From the NCBI RefSeq assembly GCF_007858185.1, contig NZ_VFES01000006.1, forward strand, positions 216,972-280,971: a DNA stretch of 64,000 bases, read 5' to 3'. This DNA comes from Pseudomonas grimontii (lineage in GTDB: Bacteria; Pseudomonadota; Gammaproteobacteria; Pseudomonadales; Pseudomonadaceae). The notes beneath the pieces are model-generated. The model made no database searches, was not told where the DNA came from, and saw only the letters and a list, made by a program, of their open reading frames with translations. Shown here in pieces: positions 10,529-19,430 of the stretch. Every line of letters begins with the position of its first letter. The stretch's first letter is position 1. The position numbers were made by a program, and so were the translations under genes.

Positions 10529-10621
10529 TGTGGGAGGGGGCTTGCTCCCGATAGCGGTGGATCAGTCAGCACTATGCAGTGATTGATAAGCCGCAATCGG
10601 GGGCAAGCCCCCTCCCACATT
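10529..10621. repeat. REP doublet (REPIN-like inverted pair)
   Basis: The left arm TGTGGGAGGGGGCTTGC (10530-10546) and right arm GCAAGCCCCCTCCCACA (10603-10619) are reverse complements, separated by about 56 bases. Together with the pair at 1821-1914 it is one repeat family. It fills most of the 259-base gap before cvpA. Confidence 0.87.
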
Positions 10622-10753
10622 GGTTTTGTGGTGAGGTTGAAATGTGATTGGCTCGCCACAAACTATTGATTTGCAAAGCAGCCGCAATCACAGCTTACCG
10701 ACAGCCCGACGCTCTGCTAAAATGCGCCGCCTTATCCGTCCGCAGGCTCAAAC

Positions 10754-11311
10754 GTGCCATTTACCTGGGTTGACTGGGCGATCGTTGCAATCGTCGCCAT
10801 CTCCGCTTTGATCAGTCTAAGCCGCGGCTTCGTAAAAGAAGCACTGTCGTTGCTGACCTGGATCATCGCAGGAGTCGTAGCCTGGATGTTCGGGGGTTCA
10901 TTGTCGGTCTACCTGGCCGGATACATCGAAACACCTTCGGCTCGCGTCATCGCGGGCTGCGCCATCATGTTCATCGCCACGCTGCTGGTGGGGGCAATGG
11001 TCAATTATCTTATTGGCGAGTTGATACGTGTCACCGGTCTCTCCGGGACCGATCGATTTCTCGGCATGGCCTTCGGCGCTGCGCGTGGCGCGTTGCTGGT
11101 GGTCGTGGCGGTCGGGCTGTTGAGCCTGGGGCCGGTACAGCAGGATTCGTGGTGGCAGGAGTCGGTACTCGTGCCAAAATTTCTATTAGTTGCAGATTGG
11201 TCCAAGAACCTCATATTGGGGTGGAGCAGTCAGTGGCTGGCCAGCGGAATCAGCGTACCCGCTGATCTTCCGTTCAAGGAACACCTCTTGCCGGCCAAAA
11301 CGCCGCAGTAA
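10754..11311 (+). CDS. cvpA: CvpA family membrane protein
   Basis: 185 aa from a GTG start at 10754. Four hydrophobic segments (about residues 7-24, 29-50, 64-86, 100-122) and the conserved start TWVDWAIVAIVAISALISL identify the CvpA/colicin V production family, an inner-membrane protein linked to envelope homeostasis. It lies 41 bases before purF, the conserved cvpA-purF pair. Confidence 0.9.
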   Translation: MPFTWVDWAIVAIVAISALISLSRGFVKEALSLLTWIIAGVVAWMFGGSLSVYLAGYIETPSARVIAGCAIMFIATLLVGAMVNYLIGELIRVTGLSGTDRFLGMAFGAARGALLVVVAVGLLSLGPVQQDSWWQESVLVPKFLLVADWSKNLILGWSSQWLASGISVPADLPFKEHLLPAKTPQ

Positions 11312-11352
11312 GTTGTGTTCAGTCAAGATTCATTAAGTAGGGGTTGCGTCGC

Positions 11353-12858
11353 ATGTGTGGCATCGTCGGTATCGTCGGTAAGTCGAACGTCAATCAGGCG
11401 CTGTATGACGCGCTAACCGTCCTCCAGCACCGCGGCCAGGACGCTGCCGGTATTGTAACCAGCCACGACGGCCGGTTATTCCTGCGCAAGGACAACGGGT
11501 TGGTACGTGACGTGTTCCATCAGCGTCATATGCAGCGCCTCGTCGGGCACATGGGCATTGGCCATGTGCGTTACCCGACCGCCGGCAGCTCGACGTCGGC
11601 CGAAGCTCAGCCGTTCTACGTCAACTCGCCTTACGGCATTACCTTGGCGCACAACGGCAACCTGACCAACGTTGAACAACTGGCCAAGGAGATTTACGAA
11701 TCTGACCTGCGCCACGTCAACACCAACTCCGACTCGGAAGTGCTGCTCAACGTGTTCGCCCACGAGCTGGCCCAGCGCGGCAAGCTGCAGCCGACCGAAG
11801 AAGACGTGTTCGCCGCCGTGATTGACGTGCACAACCGTTGCGTCGGCGGTTATGCCGTCGTTGCGATGATCACCGGCTACGGCATCGTCGGCTTCCGTGA
11901 CCCGCACGGTATTCGCCCGATCGTGTTCGGCCAGCGTCACACCGACGAAGGCGTCGAGTACATGATCGCGTCCGAAAGCGTGTCCCTGGACGTGCTGGGC
12001 TTTACCCTGATCCGCGACCTCGCGCCGGGCGAAGCGGTGTACATCACCGAAGACGGCAAGTTGCACACCCGTCAGTGCGCCGTAGCGCCGAAACTCACCC
12101 CGTGCATCTTCGAACACGTCTACCTGGCGCGTCCGGATTCGATCATCGATGGCGTTTCGGTGTACAAGGCGCGCCTGCGCATGGGTGAGAAGCTGGCCGA
12201 CAAGATCCTGCGCGAGCGTCCCGAGCACGATATCGACGTGGTGATCCCGATCCCGGACACCAGCCGTACCGCTGCGCTGGAGTTAGCCAACCACTTGGGC
12301 GTCAAGTTCCGCGAAGGCTTCGTGAAGAACCGTTACATCGGTCGTACCTTCATCATGCCTGGCCAGGCTGCGCGCAAGAAGTCGGTGCGCCAGAAACTCA
12401 ACGCCATCGAACTGGAATTCCGTGGCAAGAACGTGATGCTGGTGGACGATTCCATCGTGCGCGGCACCACCTGCAAGCAAATTATCCAGATGGCCCGTGA
12501 AGCCGGTGCGAAGAACGTGTATTTCTGTTCCGCAGCGCCTGCCGTGCGTTACCCGAACGTGTACGGTATCGACATGCCGAGCGCCCACGAACTGATCGCC
12601 CACAACCGCACGACCCAGGACGTGGCCGACCTGATCGGCGCCGATTGGCTGATCTACCAGGACCTGCCGGACCTGATCGAAGCGGTCGGCGGTGGCAAGA
12701 TCAAGATCGAGCAGTTCGACTGCGCCGTGTTCGACGGCAAGTACGTGACCGGTGACGTCGACGAGGCCTACCTGAACAAGATCGAGCAGGCGCGTAACGA
12801 CTCGTCGAAGATCAAGACCCAGGCGGTCAGCGCGATCATCGATCTGTACAACAACTGA
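11353..12858 (+). CDS. purF: Amidophosphoribosyltransferase
   Basis: 501 aa from ATG 11353. The Met is followed directly by the N-terminal nucleophile Cys (MCGIVGIVG), so this start is certain and the TTG nine bases earlier is wrong. PurF makes phosphoribosylamine from PRPP and glutamine, the first step of purine synthesis. The glutaminase domain is N-terminal, and the PRPP loop is [13 protein letters not shown] (about residue 360). Confidence 0.97.
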   Translation: MCGIVGIVGKSNVNQALYDALTVLQHRGQDAAGIVTSHDGRLFLRKDNGLVRDVFHQRHMQRLVGHMGIGHVRYPTAGSSTSAEAQPFYVNSPYGITLAHNGNLTNVEQLAKEIYESDLRHVNTNSDSEVLLNVFAHELAQRGKLQPTEEDVFAAVIDVHNRCVGGYAVVAMITGYGIVGFRDPHGIRPIVFGQRHTDEGVEYMIASESVSLDVLGFTLIRDLAPGEAVYITEDGKLHTRQCAVAPKLTPCIFEHVYLARPDSIIDGVSVYKARLRMGEKLADKILRERPEHDIDVVIPIPDTSRTAALELANHLGVKFREGFVKNRYIGRTFIMPGQAARKKSVRQKLNAIELEFRGKNVMLVDDSIVRGTTCKQIIQMAREAGAKNVYFCSAAPAVRYPNVYGIDMPSAHELIAHNRTTQDVADLIGADWLIYQDLPDLIEAVGGGKIKIEQFDCAVFDGKYVTGDVDEAYLNKIEQARNDSSKIKTQAVSAIIDLYNN

Positions 12859-12864
12859 GTAGAC

Positions 12865-12886
12865 ACCGGCCCTGAGGGGCCGGTTT
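12865..12886 (+). terminator. Rho-independent terminator after purF
   Basis: ACCGGCCC (12865-12872), loop TGAG, GGGCCGGT (12877-12884), then TTTTG. Confidence 0.85.
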
Positions 12887-12923
12887 TGTATCTTAAATAA
12901 AGAATTGAGTAAGGAGTCGCAGC

Positions 12924-14135
12924 ATGAGTCAGGAATGGGATGCCGGTCGGTTGGACAGCGACCTCGATGGCGTAGCTTTCGATACCCTGGCTGTGCGCGC
13001 CGGCCAGCACCGCACCCCGGAAGGTGAGCACGGTGACCCGATGTTCTTTACCTCCAGCTACGTGTTCCGCACGGCGGCCGACGCCGCCGCGCGCTTTGCT
13101 GGCGAAGTGCCGGGTAACGTTTATTCCCGCTACACCAACCCGACTGTGCGCGCGTTCGAAGAGCGCATCGCGGCGCTGGAAGGCGCAGAACAGGCGGTAG
13201 CAACGGCCACCGGCATGGCGGCGATCCTGGCGGTGGTAATGAGCCTGTGCAGTGCCGGTGACCACGTGCTGGTGTCGCGCAGCGTGTTTGGTTCGACCAT
13301 CAGCCTGTTCGAGAAGTATTTCAAGCGTTTCGGTATTGAGGTGGATTACGTGCCCCTGGCGGATCTGTCCGGCTGGGATGCGGCAATCAAGTCCAACACC
13401 AAGCTGCTGTTCGTCGAGTCGCCGTCCAATCCGTTGGCCGAGTTGGTGGATATCGCCGCGTTGTCCGAAGTGGCACACGCCAAAGGCGCGATGCTGGTGG
13501 TCGACAACTGTTTCTGCACGCCTGCCTTGCAGCAGCCGCTGAAGCTGGGCGCGGACATCGTGGTGCACTCGGCTACCAAGTTTATCGACGGCCAGGGCCG
13601 TTGCATGGGCGGCGTTGTTGCTGGTCGCGGCGAGCAGATGAAGGAAGTGGTGGGCTTTTTGCGCACTGCCGGCCCAACCTTGAGCCCGTTCAACGCCTGG
13701 ATCTTCCTCAAGGGCCTGGAAACCCTCAGCCTGCGTATGAAAGCCCATTGCGCCAACGCTCAGGCCCTGGCCGAGTGGCTGGAGCAGCAGGACGGTATCG
13801 AGAAAGTGCATTACGCCGGCCTCAAGAGCCATCCGCAACACGCATTGGCCCAGCGCCAGCAGCGTGGCTTCGGCGCGGTGGTGAGTTTCGAAGTGAAGGG
13901 CGGCAAAGAGGGCGCGTGGCGCTTTATCGATGCGACGCGCCTGATCTCCATCACGGCCAACCTGGGTGACAGCAAGACCACCATTACCCATCCGAGCACT
14001 ACGTCCCACGGACGCCTGGCGCCGCAAGAGCGTGAGGCGGCCGGTATCCGGGACAGCCTGATCCGCATCGCGGTCGGCCTGGAAGATGTCGCTGACCTGC
14101 AAGCTGACCTGGCTCGCGGGCTGGCTGCCTTGTGA
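12924..14135 (+). CDS. metZ: O-succinylhomoserine sulfhydrylase
   Basis: 403 aa with AAGGAGTCGCAGC before the ATG. A PLP enzyme of the Cys/Met metabolism family that makes homocysteine directly from O-succinylhomoserine and sulfide. The PLP lysine lies in [16 protein letters not shown] (about residues 212-227), with [10 protein letters not shown] and [14 protein letters not shown] as further family marks. Position after purF is typical of Pseudomonas. Its stop overlaps the GTG start of the next gene. Confidence 0.93.
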   Translation: MSQEWDAGRLDSDLDGVAFDTLAVRAGQHRTPEGEHGDPMFFTSSYVFRTAADAAARFAGEVPGNVYSRYTNPTVRAFEERIAALEGAEQAVATATGMAAILAVVMSLCSAGDHVLVSRSVFGSTISLFEKYFKRFGIEVDYVPLADLSGWDAAIKSNTKLLFVESPSNPLAELVDIAALSEVAHAKGAMLVVDNCFCTPALQQPLKLGADIVVHSATKFIDGQGRCMGGVVAGRGEQMKEVVGFLRTAGPTLSPFNAWIFLKGLETLSLRMKAHCANAQALAEWLEQQDGIEKVHYAGLKSHPQHALAQRQQRGFGAVVSFEVKGGKEGAWRFIDATRLISITANLGDSKTTITHPSTTSHGRLAPQEREAAGIRDSLIRIAVGLEDVADLQADLARGLAAL

Positions 14136-14911
14136 TCGAGTGGTCCCTGGAGGCTGCAGCGGCCGGTAATGGGCGCGTCGCCCTGGTGACGGGAGCGGCG
14201 CGGGGCATTGGCCTCGGAATTGCCGCGTGGCTGATCTGCGAAGGCTGGCAGGTGGTCTTGACTGACCTGGACCGCGAGCGCGGTTCCAAAGTGTCCAAGG
14301 TGCTGGGCGACAACGCCTGGTTTATCACCATGGATGTGGCTGATGAGAAACAGGTGGCCCAGGGGGTTGCCGAAGTCCTGGGGCAATTCGGTCGCCTGGA
14401 CGCATTGGTCTGTAACGCTGCGGTGGCCGACCCGCACAATATCACCCTGGAAAGCCTTGATCTGGCTTACTGGAACCGCGTGCTGGCCGTTAACCTCAGT
14501 GGGGCGATGTTGCTGGCCAAGCACTGTGCGCCTTACCTGCGCGCCCACGGCGGGGCCATTGTCAACCTGGCGTCGACCCGGGCTCGCCAGTCGGAGCCGG
14601 ATAGCGAGGCCTATGCCGCGAGCAAGGGCGGTCTGTTGGCGCTGACGCATGCCTTGGCGATGAGTCTCGGGCCGGAGGTGCGGGTGAATGCGGTCAGTCC
14701 TGGCTGGATCGATGCCCGCGATCCTGCGGCGCGGCGTGCCGAGCCTTTGACCGATGCCGATCATGCCCAGCACCCGGCGGGCAGGGTGGGGACGGTGGAG
14801 GACGTGGCGGCGATGGTGGCGTGGTTGCTGTCGCGCCACGCCGGGTTTGTCACCGGGCAAGAGTTTGTGGTGGACGGTGGCATGAGCAAGAAGATGGTCT
14901 ATGAGCAGTGA
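14132..14911 (+). CDS. Short-chain dehydrogenase/reductase
   Basis: 259 aa from a GTG that overlaps the metZ stop (GTGA), so it is probably co-translated with metZ. The SDR cofactor motif [10 protein letters not shown] (about residues 20-29), the CNAAVAD segment, the active-site Tyr-Lys pair in [10 protein letters not shown] and the C-terminal [11 protein letters not shown] are all present. Substrate is not evident. An aspartate after the second beta strand (LTDLDRERG) favours NAD over NADP. Confidence 0.88.
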   Translation: MIEWSLEAAAAGNGRVALVTGAARGIGLGIAAWLICEGWQVVLTDLDRERGSKVSKVLGDNAWFITMDVADEKQVAQGVAEVLGQFGRLDALVCNAAVADPHNITLESLDLAYWNRVLAVNLSGAMLLAKHCAPYLRAHGGAIVNLASTRARQSEPDSEAYAASKGGLLALTHALAMSLGPEVRVNAVSPGWIDARDPAARRAEPLTDADHAQHPAGRVGTVEDVAAMVAWLLSRHAGFVTGQEFVVDGGMSKKMVYEQ

Positions 14912-14914
14912 AGA

Positions 14915-15001
14915 GCAGCTTCAAGCGATGAGCTGCAAGTTAAAGCGGATTTTGGTGGCTTTCGACTTGTAGCTTGCAGCTTGCAATTCGAAGCTGTTTT
15001 T
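14915..15001 (+). terminator. Nested inverted repeats, probable terminator after the SDR gene
   Basis: CAGCTTC (14916-14922) pairs with GAAGCTG (14990-14996) and GCTGCAAG (14932-14939) with CTTGCAGC (14973-14980). A T run follows at 14997-15001. The GCTTGCAGCTTGCA wording looks like a dispersed Pseudomonas repeat doing duty as a terminator. Confidence 0.5.
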
Positions 15002-15072
15002 GAAAAAAACTCAATCCTGCTATTGACTTAGGTCCGCTACCTGCGTAAATTTCGCGGCCTCAACGAAGCAAA

Positions 15073-15148
15073 GGGTGATTAGCTCAGCTGGGAGAGCATC
15101 TGCCTTACAAGCAGAGGGTCGGCGGTTCGATCCCGTCATCACCCACCA
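15073..15148 (+). tRNA. tRNA-Val (anticodon TAC)
   Basis: 76 nt with encoded CCA. The acceptor stem GGGTGAT/ATCACCC is perfect, the D-loop is AGCTCAGCTGGGAGA, the anticodon loop is CTTACAA and the T-arm has GGTTCGATCCC. Confidence 0.96.
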
Positions 15149-15203
15149 CTTCTTGAGAGTTTTGCCTTCGGGTAAGACGCAACGTTAAAGGTTGCACCGA
15201 CGC

Positions 15204-15280
15204 GCAGCGGTAGTTCAGTCGGTTAGAATACCGGCCTGTCACGCCGGGGGTCGCGGGTTCGAGTCCCGTCCGCTGCGCCA
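15204..15280 (+). tRNA. tRNA-Asp (anticodon GTC), copy 1
   Basis: 77 nt with encoded CCA. Acceptor GCAGCGG/CCGCTGC, discriminator G, anticodon loop CTGTCAC, T-loop TTCGAGT. It is identical to the copy 182 bases downstream. Confidence 0.96.
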
Positions 15281-15385
15281 TATTTTCCAGGTTCGATTTA
15301 TCGGGCTTGAGATTGAACAGCCAAGGCTGCTTGATCAGATGTTTAAAGACGGTTGAGGTGGTTTACTCACCCGGTCAAGCGATAC

Positions 15386-15462
15386 GCAGCGGTAGTTCAG
15401 TCGGTTAGAATACCGGCCTGTCACGCCGGGGGTCGCGGGTTCGAGTCCCGTCCGCTGCGCCA
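15386..15462 (+). tRNA. tRNA-Asp (anticodon GTC), copy 2
   Basis: Identical in all 77 nt to copy 1. Its 3' end and downstream flank are echoed by the scar at 52600-52662. Confidence 0.96.
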
Positions 15463-15536
15463 TATCTGCATCAAGGCCCACTGAACGCCTTGAAGCACAA
15501 AGAAAGCCACTGGCTACTTTGATCCGATAGCAAAGA

Positions 15537-15562
15537 CCCTGGTCGAAAGACCGGGGTTTTTT
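15537..15562 (+). terminator. Terminator of the tRNA-Val/Asp/Asp cluster
   Basis: CCCTGGTC (15537-15544), loop GAAA, GACCGGGG (15549-15556), then T6. Confidence 0.88.
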
Positions 15563-15618
15563 GTGTCTGCGATTTGGCAATTTCTGCGGGAGCCGGCGAA
15601 CCGGCTCCCATTGATTTG

Positions 15619-16902
15619 TCAGAAGCCAAGCTTATCTCGCAGCCCGTAATACCAAGCCCCCAGTGCCGCAAACGGCGTGCGCAACAGTTGCCCGCCCGGG
15701 AATGGGTAGTGCGGCAGGTCGGCAAACGCATCAAAACGCTCTGCCTGGCCCCTCAGCGCTTCCGCCAGCACCTTGCCCGCCAGGTGGGTGTACGTCACGC
15801 CATGGCCGCTGCAGCCCTGTGAGTAGTAGATGTTGTCGCCCAGGCGACCGACCTGCGGCAAGCGCGACAGAGTCAGCAGGAAATTGCCGGTCCAGGCGTA
15901 GTCGATCTTCACATCCTTGAGTTGCGGGAAGGCCTTGAGCATTTTCGGGCGGATGATTGCTTCGATGTTCGCCGGGTCGCGCGCGCCATACACCACGCCG
16001 CCGCCGAAGATCAGGCGCTTGTCGCTGGTGAGGCGATAGTAGTCGAGCAGGTAGTTGCAGTCCTCTACGCAGTAATCCTGCGGCAGGAGGGTCTTGGCCA
16101 GTTCGTCCCCGAGTGGCGCCGTCGTGATCACCTGAGTGCCACAGGGCATCGACTTGGCCGCCAACTCCGGTACCAGGTTACCCAGGTATGCATTGCCCGC
16201 GACGATGATGAACTTGGCCCTGACCTTGCCTTCGGCGGTGTGGACCACCGGGTTGGCGCCACGCTCGATGCGTACTGCCGCCGATTGTTCGTAGATCGTA
16301 CCGCCCAGGGACTCCACGGCTGCGGCTTCACCCAGCGCCAGGTTGAGTGGATGGATGTGGCCGCCACTCATGTCCAGCAGTCCGCCGACATAGTTGTCAC
16401 AGGCCACTACCTCGCGAATACGACGCTCGTCCAGCAGCTCCAGCTGTGTATGGCCGTAGCGCTCCCACAAGCGTTTCTGCGACTCCAGGTGGCCCATGTG
16501 CTTGCTGTTGAGTGCTGCGAATACGCCACCGTCCTTCAGATCGCATTGGATCTGGTATTTGGCGACCCGCTCGCGAATGATCCTGCCGCCCTCGAACGCC
16601 ATCTGCCCCAGCAACTGTGCCTGCTGGGGGCCGACGCTGCGCTCGATCACGTCAATGTCGCGGCTGTAGCTGTTGACGATCTGCCCGCCATTGCGGCCCG
16701 ATGCGCCAAAGCCCACCTTGGCGGCTTCCAGTACCGTCACGCGAAAACCGTTCTCCAGCAGAAACAGCGCGCTGGACAGGCCGGTATATCCGGCACCAAT
16801 CACGCACACATCGGTTTCAACGTCGCCTTGCAACATTGGGCGCGGCGGAACGGCATTTGCGGAAGCGGCGTAATACGACTGGGGGTAGGGGGTGTTCGCC
16901 AT
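15619..16902 (-). CDS. FAD-dependent amine oxidoreductase (gamma-glutamylputrescine oxidase-like)
   Basis: 427 aa. The N-terminal DAO-type FAD fold carries VCVIGAGYTGLSSALFLLENG (about residues 32-52), with the second family motif ASGRNGGQIVNSY. The C-terminus has YYSQGCSGHGVTYTHLAGKV, typical of PuuB/OrdL-like enzymes that oxidise gamma-glutamylputrescine or related amines. It stands alone and convergent with the tRNA cluster. The exact substrate is inferred from family likeness only; no polyamine genes adjoin. Confidence 0.8.
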   Translation of the reverse strand: MANTPYPQSYYAASANAVPPRPMLQGDVETDVCVIGAGYTGLSSALFLLENGFRVTVLEAAKVGFGASGRNGGQIVNSYSRDIDVIERSVGPQQAQLLGQMAFEGGRIIRERVAKYQIQCDLKDGGVFAALNSKHMGHLESQKRLWERYGHTQLELLDERRIREVVACDNYVGGLLDMSGGHIHPLNLALGEAAAVESLGGTIYEQSAAVRIERGANPVVHTAEGKVRAKFIIVAGNAYLGNLVPELAAKSMPCGTQVITTAPLGDELAKTLLPQDYCVEDCNYLLDYYRLTSDKRLIFGGGVVYGARDPANIEAIIRPKMLKAFPQLKDVKIDYAWTGNFLLTLSRLPQVGRLGDNIYYSQGCSGHGVTYTHLAGKVLAEALRGQAERFDAFADLPHYPFPGGQLLRTPFAALGAWYYGLRDKLGF

Positions 16903-17086
16903 CCTGGAACCTCTGTTTTATATTTTTTACGAGTGCCCCGATCCTACCTGAGTTGAAAATTGCCTGCCAGCCACCCAAAAAAGTGCGGTGCACCGACTGC
17001 AAATAAATAATTCGCATATTCATAGGGTTAGCTGCAAAAAAGATGTTGACACCCCTTCGGAATTCCGTAGAATGCCGCCTCACAGC

Positions 17087-17163
17087 AGGCACGTAGCTCA
17101 GTTGGTTAGAGCACCACCTTGACATGGTGGGGGTCGTTGGTTCGAGTCCAATCGCGCCTACCA
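17087..17163 (+). tRNA. tRNA-Val (anticodon GAC), used as integration site
   Basis: 77 nt with encoded CCA. Acceptor AGGCACG/CGCGCCT with one A-C mismatch, anticodon loop TTGACAT, T-loop TTCGAGT. Its 3' part from 17118 belongs to the left attachment repeat, so after integration the 3' half of the gene was supplied by the element. Confidence 0.95.
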
Positions 17164-17188
17164 AACAAAATCCGCTCTGCTGGGCGGT
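17118..17188 (+). repeat. Left attachment repeat (attL), 71 bp
   Basis: Bases 17118-17188 are repeated perfectly at 23633-23703. The repeat covers the tRNA-Val anticodon loop to CCA plus 25 bases of downstream flank, as expected for a tyrosine-recombinase target in a tRNA gene. Confidence 0.95.
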
Positions 17189-17191
17189 GTG

Positions 17192-17220
17192 AAGGGGAAT
17201 CCGAAAGGGTTCCCCTTTTT
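17192..17220 (+). terminator. Terminator for tRNA-Val carried by the element
   Basis: AAGGGGAATCC (17192-17202), loop GAAA, GGGTTCCCCTT and T5. The chromosome's own version of this terminator now lies beyond attR (23708-23737). Confidence 0.85.
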
Positions 17221-17236
17221 CTTTGCCTAAGAAAAC

Positions 17237-17358
17237 GTTCACAAATTATAGGCTTCGTTCACACAAGGCAATGTGAACGTGGATTCATGCCTGCCTCTGT
17301 TCACACTCAGATTTGTGAACGACTCTACCTAACCCATTGATATGCATGGCTCGTTCAC
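17237..17358. promoter_or_regulatory. Cluster of six GTTCAC(A) boxes near the left end
   Basis: GTTCACA or its complement TGTGAAC occurs at 17237, 17257, 17272, 17299 and 17314, and GTTCACT at 17353, in both orientations. The outer GTTCACAAAT (17237) and ATTTGTGAAC (17311) are inverted. Spacing and position 50-170 bases inside attL fit arm-type binding sites of the integrase or operator sites. The rest of 17359-17685 holds no convincing gene. Confidence 0.5.
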
Positions 17359-17431
17359 TATCTTGTCTAGGTGGTGGTACGTTCGCAAGCTCACTCCCTT
17401 GCCCGTTGCTCGTGCCTCGCAAGGGCAGGCT

Positions 17432-17467
17432 TCTAACCAACTGAGCTACGTGCCTGCTGTGAGGCGG
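17432..17467 (-). repeat. Inverted copy of the tRNA-Val 5' end and its leader
   Basis: These 36 bases are the perfect reverse complement of 17075-17110, which span 12 bases of tRNA-Val leader and the first 24 bases of the tRNA. The fragment stops in the D-arm region. It lies about 245 bases inside the element, next to a CCTTGC/GCAAGG hairpin (about 17398-17425). Confidence 0.9.
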
Positions 17468-17685
17468 GTACGCCTGTCGGCCACGCTCAACACCCTACGC
17501 TCTGTGGTGAATCCTGCACGCTCTGTGTGCTGCTGTAGGGCTGGCGGGGGCGTCTCTCTAGGGGTGGGGCAGGGGGTGTGGGGTGGGGTGCTTATATATG
17601 CAATGTCGCTAATGAATTTCTAGGAAAAATTCTATACGTCTCTCCCGCTGCTATAGTGTCAATACGCTATGTGCGAGGGGAAGCA

Positions 17686-18141
17686 ATGTCTGAGTACAAT
17701 TTGACGAGAGAGATACTCGCGCTATCTCAATCCACCTCATGGGATGAAGCTAAGCGTGAATGGGCGCTTCACAATATTTATGAGGCGGATGAATTTGAGA
17801 CTTGCTTGTGCGGTCATTATCCGATTAAAGAAGTCTGTGTACTTCAAAACAAGAAAAATCGAAGCATGGCTACGGTAGGGAACTGCTGTGTTAAAAAATT
17901 TATTGGCTTACCCTCAGATCTGATTTTTCAGGCAGTGAAACGTGTTCGAAAGGATGAGAGTAAGTCGCTAAATTTTGAAGCGATTACTCATGCATATACA
18001 AGAGGCTGGATAAATGAGTGGGAGTATAAATTTTCAATTGATACGATGAGCAAGAGAAAGCTTTCTGATAGACAGCTTGAGACACGCATGAAAGTTAATG
18101 AGAAAATGCTTAATAATATGAAGAAAAATCCAAGCGCTTGA
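17686..18141 (+). CDS. Hypothetical protein with cysteine-rich motif
   Basis: 151 aa from ATG 17686, preceded by GAGGGGAAGCA; upstream in-frame codons lack a ribosome site. An N-terminal helical part (TREILALSQSTSWDEAKREW) is followed by CLCGHYPIKEVCVLQNKKN and then VGNCCVKKFIGL, a possible zinc-binding knuckle. A basic, helical C-terminus follows. I recognise the C-x-C...C...CC pattern from small phage and plasmid proteins but can give no function. It is AT-rich, unlike the flanking chromosome. Confidence 0.75.
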   Translation: MSEYNLTREILALSQSTSWDEAKREWALHNIYEADEFETCLCGHYPIKEVCVLQNKKNRSMATVGNCCVKKFIGLPSDLIFQAVKRVRKDESKSLNFEAITHAYTRGWINEWEYKFSIDTMSKRKLSDRQLETRMKVNEKMLNNMKKNPSA

Positions 18142-18164
18142 TTGCCTCGATAGAAGGGTGAGTT

Positions 18165-18329
18165 ATGAGATGGATTGCAGCTTCAATTGTATGCTCCGCT
18201 TTGATTCTCTCATACGCTATCAGCATGCCTTTTCGTGACTGCGTGGCTGGCTATGTGACCCAAGCAAAATCCGACGATGATACGACGCGTGCATTGGCTG
18301 CGATGACCTGCCAAGTTCGGCGAGGCTAG
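18165..18329 (+). CDS. Small secreted or membrane protein, 54 aa
   Basis: ATG 18165 has AGAAGGGTGAGTT upstream and lies 24 bases after the previous gene. The first 20 residues (MRWIAASIVCSALILSYAIS) form a signal peptide or single membrane helix. The rest is polar with two cysteines (FRDCVAGY and MTCQVRRG). No family recognised. The good ribosome site and close coupling to the upstream gene are the evidence that it is real. Confidence 0.55.
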   Translation: MRWIAASIVCSALILSYAISMPFRDCVAGYVTQAKSDDDTTRALAAMTCQVRRG

Positions 18330-18330
18330 G

Positions 18331-18712
18331 GCTTGACGCTACTCACTGCACGGCGTATATCAGTAGCTGTGCAAACGGGCCTTGCGTAAGCTGAACTGTA
18401 TGTCCCTGACTTTGAGGGGCGCGAATGTGTAAGTAGCGGTAGGGCGAACCTTCAATGGTGTAGTTCTATCAGGAACGCACAGTCGGTCGCATCGAGACTA
18501 TAAGCGATGGGAGTAGCCACGCTCAGACGTGGAACGCTCACCCCTTCTGGCGTGGTTAGGAGGGCAGGTGACTGGTAGCTGAACTATCAGGCGTAGAGGG
18601 CGTTAGCCCCTATGAAGAACGGCCAGTGTGGTAACGCATTGAGCACCCCTGAGGGGCATCTAGGTAAGCCTAGAATCTGAGCATCACGCTCTACCTGCCC
18701 TTGCTATGTCCA
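18331..18712 (+). ncRNA. Candidate structured RNA of the element (strand uncertain)
   Basis: No gene fits here, yet the stretch is packed with complementary segments. A possible H-type pseudoknot joins GCTAC 18338/GTAGC 18363 with TGCAC 18347/GTGCA 18369. Hairpins are at 18402-18420, 18458-18480, 18490-18509, 18517-18532 (CCACG/CGTGG), 18572-18590 (CTGGTAG/CTATCAG), 18594-18612 and 18660-18673 (CTAGG/CCTAG). A nine-base long-range helix, AGGGCAGGT 18561 with ACCTGCCCT 18693, closes a multibranch domain around the last three. It matches none of tmRNA, RNase P RNA or group II domain V by eye. The + strand is assumed from the upstream genes. Confidence 0.45.
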
Positions 18713-18779
18713 GTGCCCACTGTTTTAAATTGAACGCTAGCTTCTATGATCAATGCACTCATCTCGTCTTAATAAATAA

Positions 18780-19136
18780 TTATCTTGGTTTGCTGTCTAC
18801 GAGCTTCATTCGTCGAATATCTGCGTCGTATTCTTCCTGAATGCGTTTGTCGATAGCAATTTCACGCTCAACCTCTAATTTGCGTGGGCGTCCTACAGGT
18901 CTTACGCCACCAGTTACCTTTAACATCTCCTTAACGGCAGCAATATTTCCATTGACTAGCTCCTGTTTCAATATCTCAATTGATTTGTCATGCCAATAGA
19001 TACGGTGTTCCTCTTTCCATCCTTGTTCTTCTGCGTAAGTGTCAAGCGTAATCATGCTGACGCCTAAACGCTTAGCTAGTGCGCAATGTGAGTTTGTCTC
19101 AATGTATTCTGTCTTGTCTTTATCTGTTAGGTTCAT
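18780..19136 (-). CDS. Small HTH protein, terminase-small-subunit-like
   Basis: 118 aa. A predicted helix-turn-helix (CALAKRLGVSMITLDTYAEE, about residues 18-37) with the following GW resembles the DNA-binding domain of phage terminase small subunits. GVRPVGRPRKLE contains an AT-hook-like GRPRK, and the C-terminus is highly charged. It is the last gene of the leftward series. Some phage satellites carry TerS-like genes, which is why the likeness matters, but a plain transcription factor is equally possible. Confidence 0.65.
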   Translation of the reverse strand: MNLTDKDKTEYIETNSHCALAKRLGVSMITLDTYAEEQGWKEEHRIYWHDKSIEILKQELVNGNIAAVKEMLKVTGGVRPVGRPRKLEVEREIAIDKRIQEEYDADIRRMKLVDSKPR

Positions 19137-19164
19137 TACTTGTCTCTGTTTTTAATTATGGTTG

Positions 19165-19389
19165 TTAGAGTTGATGAGTAGCGGGCGCTCTCTCAATTTC
19201 CTCTAGTGAACATCTTGATAGATAGCCTACTGCTTGAAGAGAGAGGCCATGATTATATGAGATGTCATACAGCGCTTGGTGGTCCTCACGCTTAGCAATA
19301 ATCTCTTTGGCTAAACCCCTTCGTATGGTGATGCTATGAATTACGAAAGAGGTTAGATCAGGTATTCTAATATTATCATTGTCTGACAT
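19165..19389 (-). CDS. Hypothetical small protein
   Basis: 74 aa from the ATG at 19389, which has AGGA upstream on the minus strand. An earlier in-frame ATG (19578) would run the gene through the foldback repeat and give an odd Cys-rich segment, so it is rejected. The middle (RRGLAKEIIAKREDHQALYDI) and NHGLSLQAVGYLSRCSLEEI are helical and the latter may be an HTH. Function unknown. Confidence 0.55.
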   Translation of the reverse strand: MSDNDNIRIPDLTSFVIHSITIRRGLAKEIIAKREDHQALYDISYNHGLSLQAVGYLSRCSLEEIERAPATHQL

Positions 19390-19430
19390 TGTGTTGTCCT
19401 GGGTAAGTTGTCTTAACGTCACTGCGTGAC

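Noticed and set aside
17342..17623. 93-codon frame in the left part of the tRNA-Val element
   Set aside because: It includes the inverted tRNA fragment, has no ribosome site and no protein-like composition.
18331..18712. tmRNA, RNase P RNA or group II intron
   Set aside because: None of the conserved cores is present, and no reverse transcriptase or interrupted gene is nearby.
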